Positions 30,716-43,298 of a DNA stretch of 64,000 nt are shown here, piece by piece (position 1 is the stretch's first letter; the number at the start of each line of letters is the position of its first letter). Both the position numbers and the translations under genes were made by a program. Where the stretch lies: NCBI RefSeq assembly GCF_025370935.1, contig NC_133479.1:19071268-19135267 (forward strand), written 5' to 3'. The DNA is from Choristoneura fumiferana. Lineage: Eukaryota; Arthropoda; Insecta; Lepidoptera; Tortricidae. The notes below the pieces were generated by a model, which worked only from the letters and a program-made list of their open reading frames with translations, had not been told where the DNA came from and did not search any database.

Positions 30716-32249
30716 ATTGATATTTTTGTAGGAGACTACGTATTTGGCTGACAGAACTCATTACTAAACTTTGAAGAAAAAAAACTAATTTGTTGAATAA
30801 TTTGTATGTATATTATTTGTCTTTAAAAAGGTTGACAGCATCTCATAACATAGTTCGACGTGCAAGTAATATAAAGTTTTTCATAATTATCATTATTAAT
30901 TAAATATCAATAAGTATCAATTTTACTTTAACCATAATTAATTTTATAGCCTTAATCTTATCTGTTAGCACAGACTGATTCGTAATCAAAGTGAAAAAAA
31001 GATAAATGATTTCCCGCTACCGCTTGATACATGCGCCATCTATCGTCCAAAGATGATTCCTCACGTTCGCATGACCTCTTGCGTCACTGTCCGATCTCTA
31101 ATTACGCTGTGCCAAAATTTAAGGTGTACCTTACTTCACGCGAATCTCGCATTTACCGTTCGCAAAGTGCATCCCAAACAAAAGAAAACTTTATTATCAA
31201 GATGATAGGATTTACAGGATCCAAGATAGGTGTTCCGGTAACTTTGTAGTTCATATGTCAAGCGGTGATATTTAATTTGTCAATGTTTTCGATGACAGCT
31301 CGGTTATTACTATCTTTTTTTATCGAAAGTGTTATGAGTGGGACGGTGAGAGATGGTCGCTACAATATTCGGTTTGACTCTTAATAAATCCAAGTCCAAT
31401 TGTGTAGATGTTTTGAGTTTTATTTTGTGTGGAGTGGTTTGTCGAAGTTAATGCCTGTAGAATGTGTCTAGTCACATGCTACTTTTGTGCAACTAAGTAT
31501 TGTGTACACGGTTATCTTCTGCGGTTTGAATAGCTTGTAATTCTGTTCTTTACGGTAAAGGCCTCGGGTGTTTTCCGATTTATGTCAAGTTAAAATTATT
31601 TTGCTATAACTTGTAATTGCGAAATATATTGAAACGAATTTTGCTTTACTTGCCACGCTTAAAAGTTGTATATTGAACACTTAATTAATAGCTTACATAG
31701 ATATTCAACGTTATCCTAAATTTCTGTGATTTCGTACCTACCTACCTCAAAAGGGATGAACTTAACTTTCAAAAGATCAATCAATACATTTTCCGTCTAG
31801 GCGTCAGTTTGTCGAGACTATTTTCTAAGGAACAGATAAAGGTATCGTCAGAAAAGTGATCCGCATAAAATCGATGAATTTTTAGAATTATTTACATTAT
31901 AAGCTCATTGTGAGCTCACTTAACTCAGACATTATTAAGGACTTAAAAAATCAAAATGGCGACCGAATGAAGTTTGAGAAACACAGAAGCCCTTAGCAAA
32001 TTACAACATATTCAATCACAGCGCATTCAATTGTATCTACTTTATGACGCGATGCGGACACAGCTAAATTGTAAAACATGAAAATACAATAACGGCACAA
32101 CGTTTCCCCTTTCTCTCGTAACATAACGAACGGCGATGCCCCGGCGCCGGATTGTCTACATTCTTCGGGCGTTTACTCTGTACGGCGGGAATCGTGCAGG
32201 AATCGTGACGTTGTCTTGTCGTTGATATTTAAACAGTTTTGTATAGTTA
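30716..32249. other. Unassigned AT-rich sequence
   Basis: Around 31,030-31,190 a moderately GC-rich patch (tgcgccatctatcgtccaaa) may be repeat-derived. No gene was recognised. Confidence 0.4.
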
Positions 32250-32370
32250 AATGGATCGGTGGACGCAGGCTGCTTCCTACCGAAGTAGTAGTACCGAAGA
32301 GTATTAATTAAGGAAGGCATATGTCCAAAAGTGGACGTCATACAGTTGACATGATGATGATAATATTGAT
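32250..32370 (+). pseudogene. Decayed RTE-like retrotransposon tail
   Basis: It reads ggtggacgcaggctgcttcc, taccgaagtagtag, aaggcatatgtccaaaagtg, gacgtcatacagttgacatg and then atgatgata. The family order is intact, but the frame is disrupted around the GEAYVQQW-coding stretch. Confidence 0.65.
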
Positions 32371-32630
32371 AATGCATATTTAAATCTCTTGTCAAAAGTT
32401 TTAAATAATCAGTTCGGTATCTCGAAAAATCTGTAATAGTACTGTGCAATAAAAATATTAATGAACGTGGCCAAAAACGTAACTAACGCGGCTATCTTGC
32501 AAAACTTTACTTTTTACAGATTACCGAGAAAATCGCTCTTTGTATCTTTTGTTTGTGGTTTTCACTTTACATTTTAAGACTTGAGCATTTTTAAAATATA
32601 TTTAAGGAAACTTAATACATAATATATTAA

Positions 32631-32820
32631 CTAGCTGTTGCCCGCGACTCCGTCAGCGTAGTTTTTTTTATCGCTATCCCGCGGGAACTATGCAATTTTC
32701 CGGGACAAAAACTTTCTGTATACTGAATTTCATCTAAATCGGTTCAGCGGTTTAGACGTGATTGAGTAACAAACATCCAAACCTCCAATCATCTCCAAAA
32801 ACTTTCACATTTATACTAAA
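32631..32820 (-). mobile_element. Helitron-like H1
   Basis: The minus strand ends cgcgggcaacagCTAG|T. The plus strand shows gctatcccgcgggaactatg and atctaaatcggttcagcggt. A middle block (actatcctatgtcc) is deleted, and the 5' end is lost near tttatactaaac. Confidence 0.75.
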
Positions 32821-32864
32821 CAGTTTTTTCTGATTTTGGGTGAAAAATAAACATCCAAAGGAGT

Positions 32865-32896
32865 AAGTGGACCTTCAGGCTGATGATGATGATGAC
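32865..32896 (+). repeat. Retrotransposon tail stub with (GAT)n
   Basis: Aagtggaccttcaggctgat followed by gatgatgatga corresponds to the last codons and the tail of the RTE-like family. Confidence 0.45.
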
Positions 32897-33544
32897 CACT
32901 GGCCTCTTCGTAGACATGTCGCAACATGTAAGCATCTCAACAAGTAGCAATACGCAGTATGACATTTACTATAGAATATCAATTTTACGATCGTGCGCCG
33001 ATGATGGATTCCCATGCGCACGCATTGTACTGTCAGTCTCCAATATTATGCGCCTGCGCGATTCGCACTATAAGTTTAATTATGAAATTTCGGAGCTGTG
33101 GACACTATCGCTAGTTGACCAGTTGTTGAAAGCGGGCAAGTGTGAGTAGAACGCGCGCACTGTGCGTTCCGTAGGTACATCAGCCAAATATGTGGTCTAC
33201 CACCCTAAAGTTGATAACCTTCTTCTTCTTCTCTTTTAAAATATGGCTTTTCTGTCCTAATTAATAGGTCAATTTCGCCAGTGTCAAGGTAAACTCTCTT
33301 TGAGAGGGACGTTGTACGGTGATTGTAGTTTTTGCAACTTGATAGTAAAATTCCAGAAACCACGTGGAGACCACTTGCGCATTAAAAAATGTTAGACACG
33401 AGAGCAATATAGAATTTTGGGATCACTGTTCACTGTTAAGGTTAATCGCCGCATAAAACACTATCAAAATTAGATATTGTCTACATCCGCCAGCATGCTA
33501 CAAATCGAATCAAGTTGATAATCGTTTGCATGTCATAAAATAAT
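32897..33544. other. Unassigned sequence
   Basis: A phrase at 33,185-33,220 (atgtggtctaccaccctaaa) is reminiscent of lepidopteran dispersed repeats, but no second copy is in the window. Confidence 0.35.
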
Positions 33545-33645
33545 AATGCTAATAGACCTGTCAACTTGAAAGTTTGACTTGAGCGACAATTCGTTTGATA
33601 GGAAGTTGTTTCAAAATCGATAGATTGATTATTTGGCTGATGGTA
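33545..33645 (+). repeat. Dispersed repeat D4
   Basis: It is the inverted relative of 30,620-30,715, with gtttgataggaagttgtttc at its core. Confidence 0.5.
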
Positions 33646-33689
33646 CCCACCAATTTACTAGTCCATATGTAAGTACTTGTATGTTGACG

Positions 33690-33805
33690 ACCGTATAGCC
33701 AAGTAGTTTGAAAATACAACAAACCCTAGGTTTCAGGTTCGACCCTCGGTCGTTCTAGATATTTCTGTGAAAAATACGACGAATTCTGTGCTCGAGAATG
33801 TTTGA
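33690..33805 (+). mobile_element. Decayed SINE-B head
   Basis: Gaccgtatagccaagtagtt (A-box region), ttcaggttcgaccctcggtc (B box GGTTCGACCCT), tgtgaaaaatacgacgaatt and gtgctcgagaatg follow the family order. Confidence 0.65.
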
Positions 33806-34439
33806 CTCTAAGTAACCCTGAAAAAAAAGATCTCAAGAACAAACAGCTACATAGCACAACGAAGTGCTACTGCACGAATGTTATAATTGAGTACGGAACT
33901 CTAAAAGTCAAAGTATGACATTTCTTCGGAGAAATCAACATGATTGTTAATTATTACATCAGCGAAGAGTGAACTTTCTGTTAGCTAGGCTGAGTGACTT
34001 TTAAATACGTATTCAGTACATTGTAATACGTTGACTCTTTGACACTATTAGCTAATAATTAAATTATGTAAATTGAAAAGTTTAAATGTGCTTCCTAAAG
34101 AACCAAATTAAAAAAAGGTCAACATTCATTTAAGTAGTCTTTCTTCATTGAACAACCAAGTACATTCTTTTAAAATGAATATGCAAAATTTTAGCAAGCG
34201 GTTAGCTTAGTTTAATTGACTCCTGTATTAACTACACGTAAACCTAAAATATATATTTTAGGTTTTCTGATTGTGACAAACTCCTATTTTTGAATTAAAT
34301 GGAATATCTGTCTTGCTCCTCCGCCAAGTAGTGAGGCCAAGTCGTGCGAAACAGCTACGTTTGAGTTGTTTTTTTTTTACATTTAAACTCACTCTTGTCG
34401 GTCCCTCAATCAATGATTGCTCCTCTCCTCCACACAAAG
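33806..34439. other. Unassigned AT-rich sequence
   Basis: No feature was recognised. Confidence 0.5.
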
Positions 34440-34535
34440 GTTGACTGGTGATTCCTTAAAGGGATAAGTTCTTTTTTGTCAACGTCTGTCGTATCAATTG
34501 TATTTTTTTTTCAGTACAATATAAAGTTTACATAC
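34440..34535 (+). mobile_element. L2x 3'-UTR fragment
   Basis: Ccttaaagggataagttctt is followed by a T-rich stretch and cagtacaatataaagttta, a mutated AATAAAG end. Confidence 0.55.
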
Positions 34536-34954
34536 TACCACCTACATAAAAATGTCCAAAGTACCACGTTTACATGTTTCCTCTAAGTTAGTAGCAAAGC
34601 TAAAACTAAGTAATTAATCTCACTCTAAGATCATCATGGCCTTGAAAAACAAGTGTTTAAGTATGAAACGATTAATTGTGTCTGTAAACAAACAGTGCAC
34701 CAATTAAACACAATGGGACCGTGACGTGCGCCCGCGCAGGTTGTTACGCGCAAGATCAAGGCTGCCGGCACAAGGCAGGGGAGGGGGCGGGGTACACTTA
34801 AAAATAATTGGAAGTAGCAAATTATGACATGTGAAAGAAAATCTTGCGGTATGGTGAAAGTTATTCTACCTACAGTAGTCACATCTTATGTACGAAAACT
34901 AAATTGACTAAAATCGTTCCATCCACTCAAATGTTCACTGATAAATATGAGGCT
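34536..34954. other. Unassigned sequence
   Basis: A GC-rich patch at 34,715-34,795 (acgtgcgcccgcgcaggttg, gcaggggagggggcggggta) has no repeat relative here. Confidence 0.35.
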
Positions 34955-34957
34955 GAT

Positions 34958-35055
34958 AAGGTAGGTACCTTAAAGTGATAAGTTCGCCTCTGTACATTTT
35001 TTGTCTCAATGGCTATCAATTGAATTTCCTTTTTTTTACAATAAAGGGTTTACTT
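34958..35055 (+). mobile_element. L2x 3'-UTR fragment
   Basis: Taccttaaagtgataagttc, gcctctgtac and then ttttacaataaagggttta keep the polyadenylation-like signal. Confidence 0.6.
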
Positions 35056-35214
35056 ACATATATATAGCATATATTACGTAGTCGTAAAAAGACTTAAATT
35101 CATTCAAAATGATGATCCAAAGTATTGGAGTTTAGTGTTAATGTAACTTCTGCGACAATGGCTTCGTATCAAGATTTGAACACAGTCACGTGACATCGTG
35201 TCATCTGTGTATCT

Positions 35215-35283
35215 GTTTTCTGTATCGCTTACTATTTCTGGTGTACAATAAAGAGTCTTTGTATTGTATTGTATTGTATCGTG
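35215..35283 (+). mobile_element. Retrotransposon tail with (TATTG)n
   Basis: Tggtgtacaataaagagtct is followed by tttg(tattg)3-4. A short tandem pentamer directly after an AATAAA signal is a common form of non-LTR tail. Confidence 0.6.
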
Positions 35284-36016
35284 TTGAAATTCTAAGTTGA
35301 TGTTAGCTTAAACGTTAATATTACTAGATTAATAAAAACCAATTATTTTTGACAAAGCTTATAAAAAAGGACATGTCATGTCAATGGGAATAAAACTTTA
35401 TACTTTTGGCACGCACGTCCAATTCCTTTTACAGTGGTACGCAACAACGCGCAAAATCGCTCCTAGCGATAAGCGATACCTCCTTTGAGCAAACCGCTCT
35501 TTCCCACCGCTTGGGCCGAGTGCAAGTAACGCGTGAGAACTGGAGCGCGTTTTTACTTTTACCGCGAACGTTACGCGTTACGCTTCGTGAACTTGCGCGT
35601 TCGCGTAATACGCTTAATGGGCAATGTCATGTTACGTATGTGACGTCATGGTGCTAATTTAGGTTAAAGAAGGACAGGTATATTTTGAAGTTTGTTACTG
35701 ATACAGGTTTATGCAGATTTTGAGTATGTGATGTAGTTGGGAGTATTTTTGCGCATGTTTTTTGCTACCAATAAGACGTTAAATTCACAATACGCCATTT
35801 CCTCTAAGGTAAGACTTTGAGCGAAAAGTTTAGAAGCTCTGGTAGTCAAAAAACATGCGGATACTTACCCCCATCCCCATCACATTATCAAAAATGTACG
35901 AGGGTTCAAAGTTAATTATTTGATAATAATAAATCGGATGCCATGCAGTAACAAAACTATAGTTTTCAATATTGTTAGAAAAATATATTTTATGTATTTT
36001 TAAGCAGAATTAAAAC
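35284..36016. other. Unassigned; CpG-rich patch 35,410-35,650
   Basis: The patch contains acttttaccgcgaacgttac, gcgttacgctt and ttgcgcgttcgcgtaa, with partial inverted symmetry (cgcgaacg/cgttcgcg). The plus-strand frame of 83 codons across it has no recognisable domain. It could be a decayed element or a regulatory island. Confidence 0.3.
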
Positions 36017-36139
36017 CATATTAAATGAAAGTTAATCCGGATAACTCACATCTTAAATCGAGTTTAGCTACTAAAGGGCTACGAATTATCCCGCAAAATG
36101 TCGAGCTAAACTCGATTTGATTAACTTTCATTGAATATG
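36017..36139. mobile_element. Asymmetric inverted-repeat MITE
   Basis: The left arm catattaaatgaaagttaat ... atcgagtttagct and the right arm agctaaactcgat-ttga-ttaactttcattgaatatg are inverted copies. The left arm has about 15 extra bases. No target duplication was identified. Confidence 0.65.
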
Positions 36140-36284
36140 AGTGAGTCTCACAGTAGTTTTATGTTCAGAATGAAAATAATGTAATTTAGATTAGCCCCGA
36201 AGATTTTAATATTTTAATTATATTAATTAAGCTAGAGAAGTGTCCCACTGTTGGGCAAATAAACATAATAAAACAAAAATTAAG

Positions 36285-36362
36285 ACACCGGACAGGATTT
36301 GAATCCACACTTCCTGTGGTTACGCGCCAGAGGCGTCAACCAACTAGACCACCGCGAACCTT
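36285..36362 (-). mobile_element. tRNA-derived SINE head, family D
   Basis: The minus strand reads ggttcgcggtggtctagttg (A-box region) and gtggattcaaatcctgtccg (B box GGATTCAAATCC). This is the expected spacing for a tRNA-like promoter. There is no CCA-proximal acceptor pairing, so it is not a tRNA gene. Confidence 0.55.
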
Positions 36363-37529
36363 AGATTTCGTTGAGCAAGCGTAATGCTATGTTAACACAA
36401 AAACTGATTATATTTACTTAAAGGCACGCAAGCGTCACAGTCGGTGTAACGAGCATTTTCTTCATACTTTGCACGGCTAAAACTCTCCTACGCCAATCAT
36501 GTCATCGAAAGTTTACTGAGGCATTTCGTTAGTTAAAGTATATTGGTTGGTAACACTAATATATTGTGTTAATCGAAACCAAAGGTTAAGTTATATTATT
36601 TCCTGCCAAACATAATAGATATAGCTGTGAACATCAATTTTAAGTATATTATTATGATTTATTAAAACTTTTGATTTCGCTCTTGAACTATACAATATAA
36701 TGGAGGACGAACCGCGGTTTATAACCACGTCATTAATAATCAAAATATTAAGACGTTTCCTACTTATTTATGAATAAGACAAAAAGTTTAACCGCATCTT
36801 AGATCTACTCGTACCGCAAAGCTTCCAATATTGTGGTTTTGTTGTAAAAAGTGTATAAACAAAGCTTTTTTTTCCATTCGACCCAAATCGTGGTTCAAAA
36901 ATGCGATATTGAATAAACGGTACTTTACATTTAATTTTAAATCGATACAACTTAATCATCTTTTATTTGTGTGCAACTAAAAAACAGTAAGGTGTATTTT
37001 TCTTTGCAAAACAGTCCGCAAAAAATGCACATTTATGTGCGGACGAAAAGCGATATCATTCATTTCACTCCCACTAACCAAAGTGATAAGAAACCCATGC
37101 CGATTTCCAATAAATTAAAATAAAACGCTTACTTACTATATTTTCCAACCAGCCGTACATCATTCGAAAACAAAACACCGCCGAACAAAATATTACAAAT
37201 GGCCAGTATCAAAAGACATAAAACTCGTGAACTACAATGCAAGGGTAACCCATGCTACCAACATTACGAACGGTTCTCAGTAAAGGCAGGCAGTAAAGGC
37301 TGAACACACGAGTGATCTAATTCCGTGCATAATGTTTTATGGGTCGTGTATGGCGTCTTCATCGAGGTTTGCTTTACGAAATGCTTGTAGGGTCACGACC
37401 TTGTTTCCATGGTATACTGATGAGCTGGTTTATTTTTATTTTTAGTATTTCTTTGGTTATTTTAGTGAATAACATAATATGAGCTAATATCGGAATATTG
37501 ACTTTTTATATATCAATAATTTATTAAAA
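36363..37529. other. Unassigned AT-rich sequence
   Basis: No feature was recognised. Confidence 0.5.
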
Positions 37530-37640
37530 TACAATACAATACAAATATTCTTTATTGATCACCAAAAGCAGTACAGACATTACAAAAATAAAAAAATCAG
37601 GTAGACAATAAGCAAAAATAAATTCTAATGACAAGATAAA
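37530..37640 (-). mobile_element. Retrotransposon 3' tail, (ATACA)n
   Basis: On the plus strand it reads aaatacaatacaatacaaat, attctttattgatcacc and acagacattacaaaaataaa, the reverse complement of an AATAAAG terminus with a pentamer tail. Confidence 0.55.
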
Positions 37641-38184
37641 TTTCAACCTAACATACATAAGTACAAAACTTAAGTTTTTTTTTAATTAATTGATTGAATT
37701 GGTTCCTACTTTGCGATGGTTTATTAAATGAAGGAATGTAATAGTGGAGAGTAAAATAAAATAAGAAATACTTTATTCACACATTTATACAAAAAACATT
37801 CCTCTTGACCCTCTTGCTTAACCAAACTATCTCGCCTCCAAAACACAATGTTCGTGATCAATCCCGTGTATGCCATTAATGACACGTCCTCAAATAAACT
37901 CGTGCCGTGTCGCGTGACAGTGGAGACGCGGTCACAAACACGGTTGAACTTTGCATGGAATCGGAACATAAATTCGTTTGAGACATGTTTGTGAGGGTCG
38001 AATTAGTTGGGCCATTATTTAGAGACTGTTCGATGTTAGTTCCAACGGTATGGTTTTGTTTAAAAATTGACGTTCTGCTTAGAAGTTACGTGATCTTTTG
38101 TAATGCCAAAAACATTTTAACATAAAAAGGGTAATCAGCCAATTTTGTTTTATCCCTTGAGGTCCGTTTAGACTTTGACCCTCA
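37641..38184. other. Unassigned; possible retrotransposon 3'-UTR at 37,755-37,830
   Basis: Aaatactttattcacacatt resembles the reversed polyadenylation end of another non-LTR family. The rest is not recognised. Confidence 0.35.
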
Positions 38185-38189
38185 TTTTT

Positions 38190-38345
38190 AACCCCCGACA
38201 AAAAAAGAGGGGGTCATAAGTTTGAAGCCATATGTCTGTCTGAGGCGTCGCAGCTGTGTTTCATTAGCATTAGGGTAGCTGTTTTTGAGATATTAAACTT
38301 TGAAATTCTAAAGTGCATTCTAAGAGTGAGTTGACAATCCTCTGA
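38190..38345 (+). repeat. Dispersed repeat D3
   Basis: Tttaacccccgacaaaaaaa, gagggggtcataagttt, atgtctgtctgaggcgtcg and tttttgagatattaaacttt follow the order of 20,296-20,510. Confidence 0.6.
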
Positions 38346-39184
38346 AATAAAATATCTAATTAAACACCAACTTTGCCAAAGCACTGTTGCAATAAAACCT
38401 GTAGGCGAAACATTATAGCCTCAGCCAAAACGTATATTTAACTGAACTATGTCAGATTTAGCTTCACACTTAAACTTGTACGTAATAGTTATAAGCTTAG
38501 TTCCTATGAGAAAGCGTAGTGGAATGAGAAATATTTACAACTTTGCCCGTGCAGGGGAGACTCAAGCTTACTAGGCAACTTTGCCTGGTTTAGTTTAATG
38601 TTAGTGGTATATGTAACTTTGCCAGTTATTTTCAAGAAGTCATCGTAAAACGCAGCATTGTAGGGGTCGTACATTATGTTTTATTTCCGGCATTGAGTTT
38701 ATGATTCCCTGCGAAGTCTCTTTTAAGCGAGTTCCACTTTTGTATTGTCTATTGTGTTCGCTTTATTAATTATTTTAATTACGCAGGGGCAATAATTAAA
38801 CATAGAATTTAGGGTTTTGTGACATTTGAAACTGATTTTAATATCACTACCGTAGATTGGAGCTTTCGATGGCTGGAATGATGCTTTGTAGTTCTATTCC
38901 ACTATTTCATGTTAATGATGCGTCGTAAATAATTGTAGTTAGTTGGTTGTATATAAAATTACCATGTTTCTGCTTTAATGAGAGGCAAACAAACAATAAT
39001 TAGCAGATCACTCAGTCCTGTGTACGTCTAGTTATATTTTGTAGGTAGATACATTAATTTATTAAATTTAATGAACAAAATAAGTAGTAGTAGGTAGGTA
39101 GTAGTTTCATGTTCAAAATAAGTAATTGCAATTTTCATAGCAATACTTGTGTCAAGGGAGGCGGGGGCGGTAATATGGTCAAAA
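38346..39184. other. Unassigned AT-rich sequence
   Basis: No feature was recognised. Confidence 0.5.
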
Positions 39185-39315
39185 TTGGTGTGACGTACTT
39201 TTTGGCCCCTGGTACCTTAGTCCACCTAATGGGAGGCCTGTCGACGCTCCGTCTTTCGTTTCGTGGTCACTCAAGAACCTTTGTCCCAACGGTTATCTGT
39301 TTAAAACATGCAATA
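39185..39315 (+). repeat. Dispersed repeat D5
   Basis: It shares, in inverted orientation with 41,577-41,700, the words cactcaagaacctttgtccc / gggggagaaaggtcctcgag and aacggttatctgttt / aaacagataaccatt. It looks like a retrotransposon coding remnant, but the clade could not be set. Confidence 0.55.
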
Positions 39316-39334
39316 GTTTACATAATTTACCTAG

Positions 39335-39520
39335 TCTATACTGAACAAAGCTTATTCTATAGGCACTAGGCAACGGATAATCAAACTTATATACATAAAT
39401 ATTCCAAGACTCGAGGGCAAACTTTTGTATTTTTCATACTTATTATCTGCCTCGACCAAGGATCGAACCCGAGACCTCGAGCTACATTATCAAGCGAGAT
39501 AGGGTCACTAATAATTAGAT
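39335..39520 (-). mobile_element. SINE-B, near full length but diverged
   Basis: The minus strand has a head with ggttcgatcc (B box) and the gtatgaaaaatac word. The plus strand shows ggcactaggcaacggataat and attccaagactcgagggcaa. Confidence 0.7.
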
Positions 39521-39524
39521 ACAG

Positions 39525-39730
39525 TCTTAAAAATGCGAAAGTGTGTTTGCATGCTTGTCCGTCTTTCACGTCAAAACAGAGTGACGGATCGACGTGACTT
39601 CTGGCATAGAGATAGCTTATGGGCCAGAGAGTGACTTAGGCTACTTTTTATCCCGGAAAATGCGCAGTTCCCGAGGGAACAGCGCGCGATAACCGAATTC
39701 CACGCGGACGAAGCCGCGGGCAAAAGCTAG
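39525..39730 (+). mobile_element. Helitron-like element, H1-related subfamily H2
   Basis: Aaaaatgcgaaagtgtgttt, ctactttttatcccggaaaa, tgcgcagttcccgagggaac, ccacgcggacgaagccgcgg and gcaaaagCTAG|T. The 3' terminus with a gcgg...ccgcgg stem upstream of CTAG fits the Helitron model. The 5' end is not clear. Confidence 0.65.
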
Positions 39731-41121
39731 TTAAACATAAAAATCTCAAAGGTTTCAAAAACTAAGCGTTATAATTATTAATTAAACACACTAACCGATC
39801 TCACGGTTCAAACAATGATTTATACGGTTTCGAAACTAAAACTCAAACTTAATCGCATGCGCTATTGGAAACGCAAACGCAACGCAATTCACACCTCAAT
39901 CCGAATAGTGGTGGTTTAACAAATATCACTAAACGGTCTTGGCTGGAGTAAACGTTAAGTGAGTTAGAACTTGCGCGTTGGGAGTTCCAGAATTCAATTT
40001 CATTTCAATGGCATCGATTTATATGAGTGTGTCCTAAAATTTCAACAGCTAGGATTATCAAATTTGGATACATCAAATTTGGCACAGGTTTTTTTATACA
40101 ACCGAGATGATATTCACATTGATTTTTTATTCAATTCCCACGGGTTTTTTTGCAAGATCCTGGAATTTAAATTTATTTAAAAAAAAGGTTAATAACTATA
40201 TTAGCCGATAATAAAGTTTTCCTTATGACGAGTTTGTACAAGTACTTGTACCTAATATTTTTGTGAAATAATAAACCGAGTTGGACAGAGTACATGAAAA
40301 TATCAGATCACCGAGTTATTACGAGAACAGGATAAACCTAAGTTTAATTCTAACTCAGCATTATTATTCTGTAACAGTCTAATAAATTAGTAATTACGAG
40401 TCCAGTAATCGTCGCAAGTCTTCCTTATATTAATTAATTATAGTACTTTTATAAACTCGACTCTAAGCGTATGGTCAATTTACATATGCAATTAGAATAT
40501 GCCTTAGTCTGACATCATAAACTGCGCCATTAAAAGCTGAAATGTTCCATAATACTTTGATGTAATCAACATCATACATGTCTCTTGTAGCTTTGCTCAT
40601 CAACAAACTATATCAGATTGTCCCTGTGGGAATTACGATAAATCCGCCTTTCTCCCTTAAAAGTAGAAAAATTGGTTTAAATTCTCCGTACAAAAGTGGG
40701 TGAGGCAGAAAATGCTTCAGTAGATTAGGTACAGTCTAATTTTCGTATTGTATTGGAACTCTTTATCTTCTCCGAAAATTGCAGTTAATAACAGAATCTT
40801 TTTCGTCATTGGTATACCCGTGTAAAGCCAGGGCAGGCAGGTAGTAAATAATAATATTAAGGGTAGTTAATGCTGCCTTTTCTCATATGATTGCTTAAAA
40901 TATTTAGCGTCTCGTCGATGAAAAAAAAAAACAAAGTTTACATCTTTATTATAGTCAATAGCACAGATTTGTTTAACAAGGATTACTCATACTATCACTC
41001 TTGAAACCCAAAAATAGATCATAGATTCTTAGATCAACAAAATTAACACGCAGTCTTAAAACTCAATGATGCGTACGCGCATGCTAAGTGGCCTCTAATG
41101 CGCATGTTACAGTGCCTATAA
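39731..41121. other. Unassigned AT-rich sequence
   Basis: No gene or repeat was recognised. Several short frames are chance. Confidence 0.45.
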
Positions 41122-41124
41122 TTA

Positions 41125-41236
41125 GGCTGCGTTTCCACCAGAGAGATGTGCGAGGATAGGTAAATGAAGCGTTTTTATTGGTTCATAACGCATGCCTCGC
41201 AACGCATCATCGCACATGTCTGGTGGAGACTCAGCC
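41125..41236. mobile_element. 112-bp MITE with TTA target duplication
   Basis: The ends GGCTGCGTTTCCACCAGAGA and (reverse complement) GGCTGAGTCTCCACCAGACA are inverted copies. TTA flanks both sides (41,122-41,124 and 41,237-41,239). The 3-bp TWA duplication points to the PIF/Harbinger group. The arms extend into gatgtgcgaggat/atcatcgcacatg. Confidence 0.85.
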
Positions 41237-41576
41237 TTAGTGCGCCCGCGCAGCCAACAGGTGGTTGTTGACCGTGCGCGTTAGCTCCATTACTTGGAGA
41301 TAAGTAACGGATTACGGAATAGTATTGAAATTTGAAATTCTAGCGTTTACTTTGTAAAAGTGGACTTGTTGGACTAGAATTGGAACTTGAACTGAACTTT
41401 ACCGGATATGACTGTATGTATGAATACGTTTATTTTACATAGAGATGTAGAATAATGTTGAGAATCTTACTAAAACTAGGATAAAAAGTTTAGTTACTGA
41501 TAAGGACCACCACAATATAAAGTCTGAATCAATTGGTTCATCTGCCCTTTTCACTTGTAATATGTAAGTATATTTG
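41237..41576. other. Unassigned sequence
   Basis: No feature was recognised. Confidence 0.5.
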
Positions 41577-41703
41577 TATGTACGGCTATGGACGGGCCAC
41601 GACGCTCCTAAAACAGATAACCATTGGGGGAGAAAGGTCCTCGAGTGACGGCTATGTACCGGTAGGCGACGCGTTGGCAGACGTCCCACTAGATAGATAG
41701 ACT
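41577..41703 (-). repeat. Dispersed repeat D5
   Basis: It is the inverted relative of 39,185-39,315. It directly abuts the RTE-like tail that follows. Confidence 0.55.
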
Positions 41704-41704
41704 A

Positions 41705-41826
41705 ACGACTTAGCGAAAGTTGCAAACAAAAAGTCCCTGCAAGTAGCGAGTTGTCGTTCATTGTGGTGTTGCAAGTGGAAGCCTTATGTTCGACAGTCGA
41801 CATCATCCGGCTGATGATGATGATTT
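41705..41826 (+). pseudogene. Decayed RTE-like retrotransposon tail
   Basis: Gaaagttgcaaacaaaaagt, caagtagcgagttgtcgttc, attgtggtgttgcaagtgga and catccggctgatgatgatga are the degenerate counterpart of 11,738-11,845. The frame is broken. Confidence 0.7.
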
Positions 41827-43298
41827 ATGTAAACCCTGTAAAAAATATTACAATAACTTATGTATACAGTAAATATAATTTACTGTAAATAAATCGTAAA
41901 GATGATAAGAAATTTACCACCCTCAAGTTGGAAGATAGTCAAGACGGTAAGAACTTAAATGTTATTACTATAGTTAACGTCGAATAGAACTTACGGAATG
42001 TATTTTATTTAAAAATAACTGGTTCCTCTTTATCTTATCTCGGCACCGACTCCTTAACCCTTTAAGGCCCGTAAAAGCAATTGCATAATAATCTAATACA
42101 GAAAATTATCATCGAATAAAAACACGCATATCGTAAAAAGTGCGATACAGAAATATAAAACTTTATCTGAAATGGCGATTTAACTTGCCGGCCGATACCG
42201 GGGCGAGCATCGCGTGTACCGACGGCATAAAAAGTTAAAAACCAACATAAAACATGGTCCAACATGAACCCGTGTCGCTTTAATTGTAGAACATAACCAT
42301 TTCGAAACTGTGTGTTTTGTTGATTGAACCGTGATTTTAATTGAGACGATTTTTTTAAACATGCCTTTTCGAAATGTTATGTTTATAAATGTCATGGATT
42401 ACACGGTTCGATCGCTGAATAATTGATCTATAAATGTAATTTTACACTTTGGTAACGTATTTTGAAGTAGTGTTTTTTTTAATTGTCCCAAGCATGGGAC
42501 TGGTTTTGGTGTTACTCAAATTCGCGTTATATGAGTTGAGTTGACTAACCACTTTAGTTCTGGCCCCTAGCTTCATTTTAATAGTTTAATTTGTTTAAAT
42601 GTACATAATAAAATGACTTTGCAGATTACTTGGTGTGCAGTTAGAGTCGATTATTTCCAAATAAGGTACAAAGTTGTTAACCTATTCCTACCTTTAGATA
42701 AGTTCTTGCACTCCAGCGCAAGCAGCTTTTGATCATCACTCTGGAAATTATTGGCACATGCGGTATAGTATAAGTGAAAAACTTAAGTAAACGACCTTTT
42801 GTATGTAGTAGTAACATGTCCATATAGAATGTCGACGTTCCATATTCAAAAAATTACTCAACCCCTCGTATGCAGGAACTAAAAAAGTACTGCATTCAAC
42901 GAGTAGGCTCATCTGTTTTAATAAACACAAATTCCGCTGATTTAAATAAACCAAAAAGATAGAATTAAATTTGACACGGATCCGAGTCTTAGCACAAATA
43001 GCTTAGGGTTAAATTTCATATCAATTTTGTGCACTACTTAATGAGATTTGCCTCTTTTGCACACCGTACGTATAATTACTGTCTGTTCATCTGTACAGCA
43101 TAACACGCGTCTTCCCACGAAGCCTTGTTGAGGTTAAATCCTTGTTTTAACACGTTGCCGTCAGTAGAGCTGCTATTGTATGACAGTTCACGTAGAATAA
43201 TTAGAGTTAGAAGAAAAGTCCCAATACGCCTATAGGCGTCGTAAACATTTTGGATTTATTACATTTTTTTATTACATATATAACTGACGCGTGATTAA
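41827..43298. other. Unassigned AT-rich sequence
   Basis: A CpG-rich pocket at 42,180-42,235 (cttgccggccgataccgggg) is unique here. No gene was recognised. Confidence 0.45.
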